This document shows positions 8,216 through 16,724 of a stretch of DNA of 64,000 bases, piece after piece. The notes under the pieces are model-generated. The model ran no database searches, was not told the origin of the DNA, and saw nothing but the letters and a program-made list of their open reading frames with translations. Source of the stretch: Streptomyces humidus (GTDB lineage: Bacteria; Actinomycetota; Actinomycetes; Streptomycetales; Streptomycetaceae). Positions within the stretch are counted from its first letter, which is position 1. Every line of letters starts with the position of its first letter. The position numbers and the translations under genes were made by a program. The stretch lies in NCBI RefSeq assembly GCF_014649655.1, contig NZ_BMTL01000028.1, positions 62,001 to 126,000 of the forward strand, written 5' to 3'.

Positions 8216-9001
8216 ATGGTTGCTGCTCCGGTACTGGAGGAGCTGCGGGAGGTCTGCCAGCCGCAGGCCAAGCTGGCGAGCCGCAACGGCGAACACTGGG
8301 CGGGCCGGCTGTACATGCGGCGGATCTCCCTGCGGTTCACCCGCCAGTTGGTGCGCACCCGGGTCACCCCGGACCAGCTGACCTGGACGATGGTGGTGTG
8401 CGGGGTGCTGTCCGGGGCCGCGCTGCTGATCCCCGGCCTGGCCGGGGCCGTGCTGGCCGCCCTCCTCATGCAGCTCTTCCTGCTCTTCGACTGCGTGGAC
8501 GGCGAGGTCGCCCGCTGGAAGGGCCAGAACAGCGCGTCCGGCATCTACGTCGACCGGCTCGGCGCGTATCTCGCCGACGCGGCGCTGATGACCGGCTTCG
8601 GCTTCCGCGCCGCCGAGTCGGGGCTCGGCGGCTGGGCGGGCTTCAACGGCTGGGTGTCCCTCGGGCTGGTGACCGCGCTCGGCGTCGTGCTGCTGAAGGC
8701 GTCGACCGACCTGGTGGACGTGGCCCGGGCCCGGCGCGGGCTCGCGGTCGCCGACGACGAGGCGTCCGCGCCGCGCTCGCAGGGCGTCGCCTCGGTGCGC
8801 CGGCTCGCCGCCGCGTTCAAGATCCACCGGGTGACCAACGGCATCGAGGCGTCCCTGGTCCTCCTCCTCGTCGCCTTCGCCGACGCGGCCACCGGCTCCG
8901 TCGACCCGACCCGCTGGGCGCTGGCCGCCATCGCCGTCATCACCTGGCTGATGGTCCCGGCCCACCTGCTGTCGATCCTGTCGTCGTCCCGGCTGCGCTG
9001 A
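8216..9001 (+). CDS. CDP-alcohol phosphatidyltransferase-family membrane enzyme
   Basis: A 261-residue membrane protein with about five hydrophobic segments. The CDP-alcohol phosphotransferase motif occupies about residues 99-125: DCVDGEVAR followed by GIYVDRLGAYLAD. The first three aspartates and the DG..AR core are present. The fourth aspartate (GxxxDxxxD) is replaced by Ala, with the next Asp four residues on. Members join a CDP-activated lipid or polyol to an alcohol; the substrate is unknown here. ATG 8216 has GGGAGG upstream. The 3' end overlaps the convergent MerR gene by 62 nt. Confidence 0.82.
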   Translation: MVAAPVLEELREVCQPQAKLASRNGEHWAGRLYMRRISLRFTRQLVRTRVTPDQLTWTMVVCGVLSGAALLIPGLAGAVLAALLMQLFLLFDCVDGEVARWKGQNSASGIYVDRLGAYLADAALMTGFGFRAAESGLGGWAGFNGWVSLGLVTALGVVLLKASTDLVDVARARRGLAVADDEASAPRSQGVASVRRLAAAFKIHRVTNGIEASLVLLLVAFADAATGSVDPTRWALAAIAVITWLMVPAHLLSILSSSRLR

Positions 9002-9710
9002 CGATCTCCAGGTAGGCGTGCAGACGGCCCGCTCCCGCGAGCATCGCGCGGGTGCGGGCCGTCAGCGTCTGCGCGCGCGCCGCCAGCGCGGACCGCAGCG
9101 CCGCCTCGCTGCCGCCCTCCTGACGCAACTCCGCGAGCACCGGCCGGATCTGGGCGAACAGATAGTGGCCGCGGCGCAGACTGTGCACGATCCGCGCGTC
9201 CCGCACGTCGGACGGCCCGTAGAGCCGGTAGCGCGTCCCGCGCTCGCGCGGCGGGGCGATCAGCCCGGCCGCCTCCCACACCCGCAACGCCGAGGTCCGC
9301 ACGCCGAGCAGCCGGGCCACCTCCCCGATCCGCAGTCCGCGGGCCGCACGCGTCCCGTCGGCCTCGGGGGCCTGCCGGGCCAGCGCCTCCATGGCCTCCC
9401 CGGTGGCCCGCAGTGCGGTGCGCTCCCCGTGCAGCCCGGCATGGGCCTCGTCGACGAGGGCGAGCGCAGCCGGGACGTCCCCGTCGTGCACGGTCCGCAT
9501 GATCCGCGCCGCCGTCACCGGCCCGTACCCCCGCACCAGCGCCCGGTACGCCAGCAGCGCATGCCGGTGCACCTCCCCGAAGACCCGGTACCCGGACTCC
9601 GTGCGCCCCGCCGCGGGCAGCACACCCGCGTCCTCGTAGTTACGGATCTGCTGCGTGGACAGCCCCACGACCCGGGCAAGATCGACGGTACGCAGGCGGC
9701 GGTCGGGCAT
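8940..9710 (-). CDS. MerR-family regulator with two HTH domains
   Basis: A 256-residue protein with two complete MerR-type winged-helix domains in one chain. The first (about 5-75) has TVDLARVVGLSTQQIRNYED and SGYRVFGEVH. The second (about 126-195) has RIGEVARLLGVRTSALRVWE and RYRLYGPSDV. No cysteine-rich effector site follows; the C-terminus is short and flexible. Normal MerR proteins carry one HTH and dimerise, so a single chain could bind DNA as an internal pseudo-dimer. The 3' end overlaps the convergent CDP-alcohol transferase gene. Targets are unknown. Confidence 0.83.
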   Translation of the reverse strand: MPDRRLRTVDLARVVGLSTQQIRNYEDAGVLPAAGRTESGYRVFGEVHRHALLAYRALVRGYGPVTAARIMRTVHDGDVPAALALVDEAHAGLHGERTALRATGEAMEALARQAPEADGTRAARGLRIGEVARLLGVRTSALRVWEAAGLIAPPRERGTRYRLYGPSDVRDARIVHSLRRGHYLFAQIRPVLAELRQEGGSEAALRSALAARAQTLTARTRAMLAGAGRLHAYLEIVSAAGTTTGSTAGGPGPSAR

Positions 9711-9812
9711 TCGACGGGGCTCCAGGGGGCGGAGGGCTTCGCGGCACGACGGCCTCGACCGGCAGGGCCGCAGTCGGCCGGGACGTCGGCCGGGTCCCGC
9801 AGGACGGGGAGA

Positions 9813-10058
9813 TCAGTGCCCGAGACGCCGGGTCTTCTTCGCTTCCGCCTTCGCCTGCAGCGCAAGGGCCTTCGGAGACCCGCCGTGGTACCACCACGTG
9901 TAGCAGGTGATCCCGGCGAAGAGCACGGCGAAGGGGACCGCCCACCGCACCACCCCGGCCGGTGACGCGTCCCGGCTGATCCAGTACGCGACGAGCCCCA
10001 GGAGGATCGCGGCCCCCCTGCCGGCGGACGCCCAGGTGCGCTTCACGCGGTTCGACAT
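9813..10058 (-). CDS. Small membrane protein
   Basis: An 81-residue protein starting MSNRVKRTW. It has two hydrophobic segments (about 14-29 and 36-56) and a Lys/Arg/Ala-rich tail (ALALQAKAEAKKTRRLG). It lies about 165 nt downstream of the cytochrome c biogenesis operon, beyond a hairpin, so it is probably transcribed separately. No good ribosome site is seen, and the start rests on the ATG and the hydrophobic pattern. Function unknown. Confidence 0.6.
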   Translation of the reverse strand: MSNRVKRTWASAGRGAAILLGLVAYWISRDASPAGVVRWAVPFAVLFAGITCYTWWYHGGSPKALALQAKAEAKKTRRLGH

Positions 10059-10140
10059 GGCGTGCAATGTAACGGCTGTCACCGGCATCCGCACTCCGGA
10101 AGACCCGGGCTCCCCGCACCCCGTTCGCCTGATCCACACG

Positions 10141-10193
10141 GCGAAGGCCGGTTTCCGGGATCCAGGTCGCTGGTCGCGGGAACCGGCCTTCGC
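10141..10193 (-). terminator. Hairpin terminator after ccsB
   Basis: A 16-bp stem (10141-10156 with 10178-10193, one mismatch) closes a 21-nt loop, 30 nt after the ccsB stop. No T-tract follows, as is common for Streptomyces terminators. It ends the four-gene cytochrome c biogenesis operon. Confidence 0.7.
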
Positions 10194-10222
10194 CGTCGAG
10201 CGGGTGGTGAGGGGTGTCCGGG

Positions 10223-11329
10223 TCAGACGCCCGCGTACGAGTGCTTGCCGGTGACGAAGATGTTGACGCCGTAGTAGTTGAACAGCCAGCAGCCGAAGGC
10301 GATCAGGGCCAGGTAGGCGGCCTTGCGGCCCTTCCAGCCGGCCGTGGCGCGGGCGTGCAGGTAGCAGGCGTAGGCGACCCAGGTGATGAACGACCAGGTC
10401 TCCTTGGGGTCCCAGCCCCAGTAGCGGCCCCACGCGTCGCCCGCCCAGATCGCGCCCGCGATGATCGTGAACGTCCACAGCGGGAAGACGGCCGCGTTGA
10501 CGCGGTAGGCGAACTTGTCGAGGGAGGCGGAGGCGGGGAGCCGGTCGAGGACGGAGTTCGCGAAGCGGCCCGGCTTGCCGCCGGTCGCGAGCTTGTTCTC
10601 GTACGCGTCCTTGAACAGGTACAGGATCGTGGCGACCGCGCCGACGTAGAACACCGCGCCGCAGAAGATGGCCGTGGAGACGTGGATGTACAGCCAGTAC
10701 GAGTGCAGGGCGGGGACGAGCTGGTCGCTCGCCGTGTAGAGGACCGTCACCGCGAGGCCCAGGTCCAGCAGGACCGTGGTGATCAGGAACAGGCCGAGCC
10801 AGCGCACGTTCTTCTTCAGCGCCAGCAGCCCGAGGTAGACGCCGACGGCCACCGTGGAGAAGGTGATGTTGAACTCGTACATGTTGCCCCACGGCGCGCG
10901 CTGCACCGAGGCCGCGCGGGCGACCACGCCGGCCAGCTCGACCAGGAACGCGAGCACCGTGAGCGAGATGGCGATCCGGCCGTACATGTCGCCCTGTTCG
11001 TCGCCGCCGTGCGCGCCCGGCCCGTCGGGCACGTCGCGCGCCCCGGCCGTGGAGCGCACGACGACCTGCGGCCGCTCCAGGACGGCCGTCCCGCCGTTCT
11101 GCTTGACGGTGACGGCCGGGCCCGCGGCCCCGCCCGCGGCTTTCGCCCCGGCGGTGAGCGCGGCGGCGGTGCGGCCGACCTTGCTGCGGCTGCCGAAGAG
11201 CCATTCGGCGATGTACGCGAAGAAGGCCAGGGTGTAGACGGCCATCGCGGAGTAGATCAGCGTGTTGCTGATGCTCGCGAGGTTCTCGTTGGTGGCGGCG
11301 GCCAACTCGGTTGCGGCGGCGAGAGTCAT
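10223..11329 (-). CDS. ccsB: Cytochrome c biogenesis protein CcsB (ResC)
   Basis: A 368-residue polytopic membrane protein of the CcsA/CcsB/ResC family, the heme-handling half of the system II cytochrome c synthase. The signature Trp-rich loop is WGRYWGWDPKETWSFITW near residues 300-317, followed by a transmembrane helix containing His. The N-terminal ~130 residues carry one helix plus a long disordered linker, common in actinobacteria. The ATG overlaps the resB stop (ATGA), so the two partners are translationally coupled. Together they move heme across the membrane and attach it to apocytochrome c. Confidence 0.92.
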   Translation of the reverse strand: MTLAAATELAAATNENLASISNTLIYSAMAVYTLAFFAYIAEWLFGSRSKVGRTAAALTAGAKAAGGAAGPAVTVKQNGGTAVLERPQVVVRSTAGARDVPDGPGAHGGDEQGDMYGRIAISLTVLAFLVELAGVVARAASVQRAPWGNMYEFNITFSTVAVGVYLGLLALKKNVRWLGLFLITTVLLDLGLAVTVLYTASDQLVPALHSYWLYIHVSTAIFCGAVFYVGAVATILYLFKDAYENKLATGGKPGRFANSVLDRLPASASLDKFAYRVNAAVFPLWTFTIIAGAIWAGDAWGRYWGWDPKETWSFITWVAYACYLHARATAGWKGRKAAYLALIAFGCWLFNYYGVNIFVTGKHSYAGV

Positions 11330-13038
11330 TTCTCAGCCCCTTCGGCAGGTACGGCTTGGGGGTCGGGGGAATCCGGGGAACCGGGGCCGGTCGCCCCGGG
11401 GGCCTGGTCGTACAGGATCCCGGCGAGGTCGCCGAGCTCTTCCGGCACCTTGGCGGACTCGCTGCGGCCGAGGCCGGCCATCTCGACGACCGTCACGCCG
11501 TCGTCGCCCTTCACCGCGCGCACCCACACCCGGCGGCGCTGGATGAACAGGGAGCCGGCCAGGCCGAAGATCGCGGCGATGGCGCCGGTGAGCGCCCAGC
11601 CGCTCGCGGGCTGCTGGGTGACCTGGAAGTTCGCCCACTGCTTGGTGCCCTCGTAGGTCACCGTGCCGGCGCCGTCGGGCAGGGTCATGGTCTCGCCGGG
11701 CCTGAGGTTCTTCCTCAGCTGCGCGCCCTTGGCGTCCTCGAACCCCTTCATGTGGGTCTTGTCGAGCTGGTACACGCTCTGCGGGATGCCCGAGTCGACG
11801 CCGAGGTCGCCGTGGTAGGGCGCCAGGTTCAGCACCGGGTTGCCGAGCGCCGGGAACGACGAGGCCGTCTCCATGCCCTTGGTGTAGGTCGGCAGGAAGA
11901 ACGCCGAGATGCCGAGCTGTTCGCTGACGCCCTTGGCGTTCCGGTAGCCGTCGAAGACCTTGACGACGCCGGTGGAGGTGACGTTGGAGTCGAGCGGCAG
12001 CAGCGGCACGGCGTCGCTGTAGACGATGTCGCCCTTGCCGTCGCGGACGGTGATGACGGGCGCGTAGCCGTGGGCGGTGAGGTAGACCTTCGAGTCGGCG
12101 ATCTCCAGCGGGTGGTTGACCTTGACGACGGCCTTCTCGTCCTTGCCGTAGGCGCCCACGCTGTAGGTGAGGGCGGCCTGGTAGGTGCGCGGGGTGCCGG
12201 TGTTGGGGCCGGAGGTCTCGTACGTGCCGGTGAACTTGTCCAGGGTGAAGCTGAACGGGTTCAGGTCGTCGGTGCCGAAGAGGCTGCCGGACTTGAAGTC
12301 GTTGTACTGGGTGAGGGTGTTGGAGAACCCGTCGCCCTCGACGACCAGCTTGTTGCCCTCGGCCTTGAAGAGCTGGCCCCAGGCGAAGGCGACCAGCATC
12401 ACGATCAGCGCGATGTGGAAGACGAGGTTGCCGACCTCACGGGCGTAACCCTTCTCGGCCGCGACGGCGTCACCGGCGAGGTGAGAGCGGAAGCGGCGCT
12501 TCTTCAGCAGGGCGAGCGCGGCCTCGCGGACCTGTTCGGGCTCGGCCTCGGTGCGCCAGGTGGTGTAGGCGGGCAGCCGGGTCAGACGCCTCGGAGCGCC
12601 CGGCGGGCGGCTGCGCAGCTGGCCGACGAACTGCCAGGTGCGGGGCACGATGCAGCCGATGAGGGAGACGAACAGCAGGATGTAGACCGCGGAGAACCAC
12701 ACCGAGCTGTAGACGTGGAAGAGGCCGAGCCTGTCGTAGACCGGCGCGAGCGTCCCGTGGGCCTCGCGGAAGTCGGCGACCTTGGTCTCGTCGGTGCCGG
12801 ACTGCGGGATGAGCGAGCCGGGGATCGCGCCGAGCGCCAGCAGCAGCAGGAGCAGCAGCGCGACCCGCATGGAGGTGAGCTGCCGCCAGAACCAGCGGGT
12901 CCAGCCGATCACGCCCAGGCCGGGGACGTTGGCGAGGGTGTCGGTGGGGGCCGTGGACAGCTGGGAGCCGGCCGCGCCGAGTTCCTGCTCGTCGGAGGCG
13001 GCGGCCTCGGCCGGCGCACCGGGGGTGGTCTTGCTCAT
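11326..13038 (-). CDS. resB: Cytochrome c biogenesis protein ResB (Ccs1)
   Basis: A 570-residue ResB/Ccs1 protein, partner of CcsB in system II cytochrome c synthesis. Three transmembrane helices lie in the N-terminal 250 residues (for example MRVALLLLLLLALGAIPGSL around 58-77), then a large extracytoplasmic domain, then a final helix near residue 500 (ALTGAIAAIFGLAGSLFIQ). GTG/ATG geometry is clear: the start at 13038 is 3 nt from the ccdA stop. The extracytoplasmic domain presents apocytochrome for heme ligation, according to the known family model. Confidence 0.92.
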   Translation of the reverse strand: MSKTTPGAPAEAAASDEQELGAAGSQLSTAPTDTLANVPGLGVIGWTRWFWRQLTSMRVALLLLLLLALGAIPGSLIPQSGTDETKVADFREAHGTLAPVYDRLGLFHVYSSVWFSAVYILLFVSLIGCIVPRTWQFVGQLRSRPPGAPRRLTRLPAYTTWRTEAEPEQVREAALALLKKRRFRSHLAGDAVAAEKGYAREVGNLVFHIALIVMLVAFAWGQLFKAEGNKLVVEGDGFSNTLTQYNDFKSGSLFGTDDLNPFSFTLDKFTGTYETSGPNTGTPRTYQAALTYSVGAYGKDEKAVVKVNHPLEIADSKVYLTAHGYAPVITVRDGKGDIVYSDAVPLLPLDSNVTSTGVVKVFDGYRNAKGVSEQLGISAFFLPTYTKGMETASSFPALGNPVLNLAPYHGDLGVDSGIPQSVYQLDKTHMKGFEDAKGAQLRKNLRPGETMTLPDGAGTVTYEGTKQWANFQVTQQPASGWALTGAIAAIFGLAGSLFIQRRRVWVRAVKGDDGVTVVEMAGLGRSESAKVPEELGDLAGILYDQAPGATGPGSPDSPDPQAVPAEGAEK

Positions 13039-13041
13039 GGA

Positions 13042-13812
13042 TCAGATCCCCACGTCGAAACCGGCGGACCAGGACTGCACGTCCTGCACGAGACGATCCC
13101 ACGCACCGGTCAGCAGCAGGACACCGGTCAGGATCATCATGGTGCCGCCGATCCGCATCACCCAGACATAGTGCCGCTTGACCCAGCCGAAGGCGCCGAG
13201 CGCCTTGCGGAAGGCGACGGCGGCGAGCACGAACGGCACCCCGAGGCCCACGCAGTAGGCGACGGTCAGCAGGGCGCCGCGGCCGGCGCTGCCCTGCTGG
13301 GAGGAGAGGGCCAGCACGGAGGCGAGGGTGGGGCCGATGCACGGCACCCAGCCGATGCCGAACAGGGCGCCCAGCAGGGGGGCGCCGACGAGGCCGGTGA
13401 CGGGCCGCTTGTGGATGCGGAACTCGCGCTGCGTCATCCAGGGCATCAGGCCCATGAAGAACGCGCCCATGGCGATCATGAGGACGCCCAGCACCCGGGA
13501 CAGGACGTCCTGGTTGGCCCGGAGGGTGTCGCCGAAGTAGCCGAACAGGGCCCCGCTGGAGACGAACACGAAGGTGAAGCCGAGGACGAAGAGCGAGGCT
13601 CCGGCGACCATCCGTCCGCGGCGGGCGTCGGCCAGATCGGTGCCGGCGACGCCGGTGACGTACGAGAGGTAGCCGGGGACGAGCGGCAGGACGCACGGCG
13701 AGAAGAAGGAGACGAGACCGCCGAGCAGCGCGATGGGGAGCGCGACCAGCAACGCGCCGTTGAGCACGGTGTCGTTGTAGCCCGTGGCGGCGAGCGTGGT
13801 GAGAGCGCTCAC
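13042..13812 (-). CDS. ccdA: Thiol-disulfide membrane transporter CcdA
   Basis: A 256-residue protein with six predicted transmembrane helices. Family cysteines are in FFSPCVLPLVPGYLS (about 40-54) and GWVPCIGPTLASV (about 158-170). CcdA carries electrons from cytoplasmic thioredoxin to ResA outside the membrane so that the apocytochrome CXXCH cysteines are reduced before heme attachment. It lies between resA (1-nt gap) and resB, the usual order. Confidence 0.93.
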   Translation of the reverse strand: MSALTTLAATGYNDTVLNGALLVALPIALLGGLVSFFSPCVLPLVPGYLSYVTGVAGTDLADARRGRMVAGASLFVLGFTFVFVSSGALFGYFGDTLRANQDVLSRVLGVLMIAMGAFFMGLMPWMTQREFRIHKRPVTGLVGAPLLGALFGIGWVPCIGPTLASVLALSSQQGSAGRGALLTVAYCVGLGVPFVLAAVAFRKALGAFGWVKRHYVWVMRIGGTMMILTGVLLLTGAWDRLVQDVQSWSAGFDVGI

Positions 13813-13813
13813 G

Positions 13814-14446
13814 TCACTTCTCCGCGAGGACGGGAGCGATCATCCTGCGCAGCTTTTCCTCGCTGAGCGCGGCCAGCGAGCGGGCGGCGATCTTGCCCTT
13901 GCGGTCTATGACCAGCGTGGACGGGATGGCCTGGAGGCTGAGCGTGCCCTTCTTGAACCGCAGCAGCAGCTTGCCCTTCGGGTCGGACAGGCTGGGGTAG
14001 GTGATGCCCTGCTGCTTCTCGAAGGCGAGGGCGTTCTTGTTGCTGGTGTCGAGGGTGTTGATGCCGACGAACTGCACGCCCTGGCTCTTGAGGCCGGTGT
14101 AGACCTTCTGGAAGTTCGGCGCCTCGGCCCGGCACGGGGAGCACCAGGATCCCCACACGTTGAGGACGACGACCTTGCCCCGGAAGCTCTTGAGGTCGAG
14201 CTGCCCGCCGGCGACGGTCTTCCCGGACAGGTCGGGTACGGCGTCCCGCTTGCCCTGCTCCACGGTGGAGACGCCGTCCTTGCCCATCACGAAGTTGGTG
14301 TCACCGCCGCCTCCGGAGGCGCCTCCGGAGGCGCAGGCGGAGAGCATCAGCGCGGCGACGGCCCCGCCGGCTGCCGTGCTCAGGGCGGCACGGCGCGGGC
14401 GGACCGGGGCAGGCGAGCGCGGAAGGGCGCGGCTGGCGGCACTCAT
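13814..14446 (-). CDS. resA: Thioredoxin-like lipoprotein ResA/TlpA
   Basis: A 210-residue membrane-anchored thioredoxin. The N-terminus has a signal peptide ending in the lipobox LSAC (about residues 35-38), so Cys38 is the probable lipidation site. The redox motif is WCSPC in VWGSWCSPCRAEAPNF (about 108-123), matching ResA/TlpA. It is the first gene of the resA-ccdA-resB-ccsB operon and reduces apocytochrome c heme-binding cysteines. The length is normal. Confidence 0.92.
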   Translation of the reverse strand: MSAASRALPRSPAPVRPRRAALSTAAGGAVAALMLSACASGGASGGGGDTNFVMGKDGVSTVEQGKRDAVPDLSGKTVAGGQLDLKSFRGKVVVLNVWGSWCSPCRAEAPNFQKVYTGLKSQGVQFVGINTLDTSNKNALAFEKQQGITYPSLSDPKGKLLLRFKKGTLSLQAIPSTLVIDRKGKIAARSLAALSEEKLRRMIAPVLAEK

Positions 14447-14512
14447 GTGAAAAGTTTCGCATGCCCGTTCTGGGGATCTTGCCCGCCCCCCTCGCGGGGC
14501 GAGAACCGCATT

Positions 14513-15850
14513 TCAGGCGGCGCTCGAGGAGGCGTCGGGGCCGGCGGAGCCGGTGCCTGCGGTGGCGCCGGAGGTGGTGCCCGCGGTGGCGGGGCTCGCG
14601 GCCAGGAACGTCTTCCAGCCGCCGGCCGGCTGCTGTCCGACCTCGAGGGTGCGCAGCTTGTCGAGGATCTCCGGCTTCTGGACGTCGATCCAGTCGACGA
14701 ACTGCCGGAAGGAGACCAGCCGCACGTCCGCGCCCTTCTCCTTCTCGCGCGCGATGTGCTTGAAGGCTTCCTCGACGGCGTCCATGTAGATGCCGCCGTT
14801 CCACTGCTCGAAGTGGTTGCCTATGAAGAAGGGAGCGCGGTTCGTCTCGTATGCCCGCTTGAATCCCTGTATGTACGCTTCGGCGGCCTGCTTCCGCCAG
14901 CCCGGGTAGTTGTGGGCGGGGGCCTTGGTCGAGTTGACCGACTGGTTGGCGAGGATGTTGTAGTCCATGGACAGCACCTGGAAGCTGTGACCGGGGAACG
15001 GTATGGACTGCAGCGGCAGGTCCCATATGCCCTGCTTCTTCTTGGGCCAGACCTGGTTGCCGCCCGGCGAGGAGGCGTCGTAGCGCCAGCCGAGTTCGCG
15101 GGCGGTGGGCAGCAGGCTGCCCTGGCCGAGGAGGCAGGGCGTGCGGGCGCCGACGAGTTCCTTGTCGTAGTCGAAGGGCAGCGAGGGCAGGTCGGTCCAG
15201 CCGGTGTTGGTCCGCCACTCCTTGACGAACTTCTTCGCCTGCTCTATCTCGTTGCGCCACTGCGCGGGCGTCCACTTGCCGACCGAGCCGTGGCCCTCGC
15301 CGCAGAAGTGCCCGTTGAAGTGGGTGCCTATCTCGTGGCCTTCGAGCCAGGCCCGGCGGACGTTGGTGAGCGTCGCCTTCACGTGGTCGTCGGAGAGGTA
15401 GCCGATGTCGGAGGCGCCGCGCGGGTTGTTCGGGGGGTCGTAGAGCCGCTTCTTCGACTCGGGCAGCAGGTACAGCCCGGAGAGGAAGAAGGTCATGCCC
15501 GCGCCGTGGTCCTTGGCGAGGTCGAGGAAGCGCGGGAAGAGCCCGTTGCCGACCTCGCCCGCGCCGTCCCAGGAGAAGACGACGAACTGCGGCGGCTCCT
15601 GACCGGCCTCCAGCGGTACGGGCTTGGCCGGCTGATGGGGCTGCTTGCCGGTGAAGGACGTCGAACCGTCACCGATGGGCCGGGCGGACGGCTTCGGCTT
15701 CGGGCTGCCGGAGGAGTCCTTCCCGTCGCCGGAACCGCCCTTGGGGGAGGGCTTGTCCGAACCCGTGAGGCTGCCGCAGCCCACGAGTCCGGCGGCGGCA
15801 GCGGCACCGGCGCCGAGTCCGAGTGCTCCCCTTCGGGTGATGGCGCGCAT
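14513..15850 (-). CDS. Polysaccharide deacetylase-like lipoprotein
   Basis: A 445-residue exported protein. The N-terminus has twin Arg (MRAITRRGALGLGAG) and a lipobox LVGC (Cys near 25), then a Ser/Pro/Lys-rich linker to about 70. The remainder resembles a NodB-like fold: FSWDGAG near 91 replaces the usual catalytic DD motif, and GHEIGTHFNGHFCGEGHG (about 172-189) supplies metal-type histidines. Because the first motif is not canonical, deacetylase activity is uncertain. It lies between resA and the phosphatase/hemL pair, on the same strand, with its own 160-nt upstream region. Confidence 0.75.
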   Translation of the reverse strand: MRAITRRGALGLGAGAAAAAGLVGCGSLTGSDKPSPKGGSGDGKDSSGSPKPKPSARPIGDGSTSFTGKQPHQPAKPVPLEAGQEPPQFVVFSWDGAGEVGNGLFPRFLDLAKDHGAGMTFFLSGLYLLPESKKRLYDPPNNPRGASDIGYLSDDHVKATLTNVRRAWLEGHEIGTHFNGHFCGEGHGSVGKWTPAQWRNEIEQAKKFVKEWRTNTGWTDLPSLPFDYDKELVGARTPCLLGQGSLLPTARELGWRYDASSPGGNQVWPKKKQGIWDLPLQSIPFPGHSFQVLSMDYNILANQSVNSTKAPAHNYPGWRKQAAEAYIQGFKRAYETNRAPFFIGNHFEQWNGGIYMDAVEEAFKHIAREKEKGADVRLVSFRQFVDWIDVQKPEILDKLRTLEVGQQPAGGWKTFLAASPATAGTTSGATAGTGSAGPDASSSAA

Positions 15851-16010
15851 GGCAAACCCCGTTCGTCACGTTCTCTGGTGGGCACGTCACCCATTCAGAG
15901 GACATGACGAACGAGGGGGTTCCGCCAATACGTCCGGATTCAGTAACAGGCCGGTCGATTTCAGCCACCGCTCGGTCATCCGGTTTCGGTCATGACTGGG
16001 TGACCGGAGC

Positions 16011-16724
16011 CTACGCCCCGAACGCCTTGCCGTTGCCCTGGCCCTGACCCTTCGTCGGCCTGGCGCCGGCGCGGAGGTGCACGGGCACCAGGTCGATGGC
16101 GGGCTCCGCGTAGCCGACGGACACGATCCGGTCGCCCCGGTAGGTGAAGGTCGTCAGCGACGCGAGCGTGCACTGCCGCTTGCGCGGGTCGTGCCACAGC
16201 CGCCGCCGTTCGACGTAGGACCGGACGATCCAGATCGGCAGCTGGTGGCTGACGAGCACCGCCTCGTGCCCGCGGGCCGCGTCCTTGGCCGCGTCCAGCG
16301 CGCCCTTCATCCGCACGACCTGGTCGACGTAGGGCTCGCCCCAGGACGGCCTGAACGGGTTGACGAGATGCTTCCAGTTCTCGGGCCGGCGCAGCGCGCC
16401 GTCCCCCACTCCGAACGTCTTGCCCTGGAAGACGTTCTCCGCCTCGAGGAGCCGGGCGTCCGTGCCCAGATCGAGGCCGTGCGCCTTGGCGATCGGGGTG
16501 GCCGTCTCCTGCGCCCGCTCCAGCGGGGAGGCGACGACCTGCGTGACGTCGCGGGTGGCGAGGTGCTCCGCGACCCGGTCGGCCATCCGCCGGCCCAGCT
16601 CGGAGAGGTGGTAGCCGTCGAGACGGCCGTAGAGGACCCCGTCGGGGTTGTGGACCTCGCCGTGCCGCATGAGGTGGACGACGGTGATGTCCTGGCCGGA
16701 GCCGTTCTGGTCGAAGGTGCTCAT
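16011..16724 (-). CDS. Histidine phosphatase family protein
   Basis: A 237-residue phosphoglycerate-mutase-type phosphatase. The phospho-acceptor motif is LMRHGEVHNP (about residues 18-27), with Arg and Glu in SPLERAQETA and the second histidine in LVSHQLPIW (about 168). Length and motif order fit a small-molecule phosphatase. The start at 16724 overlaps the hemL stop by 4 nt (ATGA), so it is probably co-expressed with hemL. The substrate is unknown. Confidence 0.87.
   Translation of the reverse strand: MSTFDQNGSGQDITVVHLMRHGEVHNPDGVLYGRLDGYHLSELGRRMADRVAEHLATRDVTQVVASPLERAQETATPIAKAHGLDLGTDARLLEAENVFQGKTFGVGDGALRRPENWKHLVNPFRPSWGEPYVDQVVRMKGALDAAKDAARGHEAVLVSHQLPIWIVRSYVERRRLWHDPRKRQCTLASLTTFTYRGDRIVSVGYAEPAIDLVPVHLRAGARPTKGQGQGNGKAFGA

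Noticed and set aside
11311..13866. 851-codon + strand ORF across resB and ccdA
   Set aside because: It covers three recognised minus-strand genes and shows only shadow composition.
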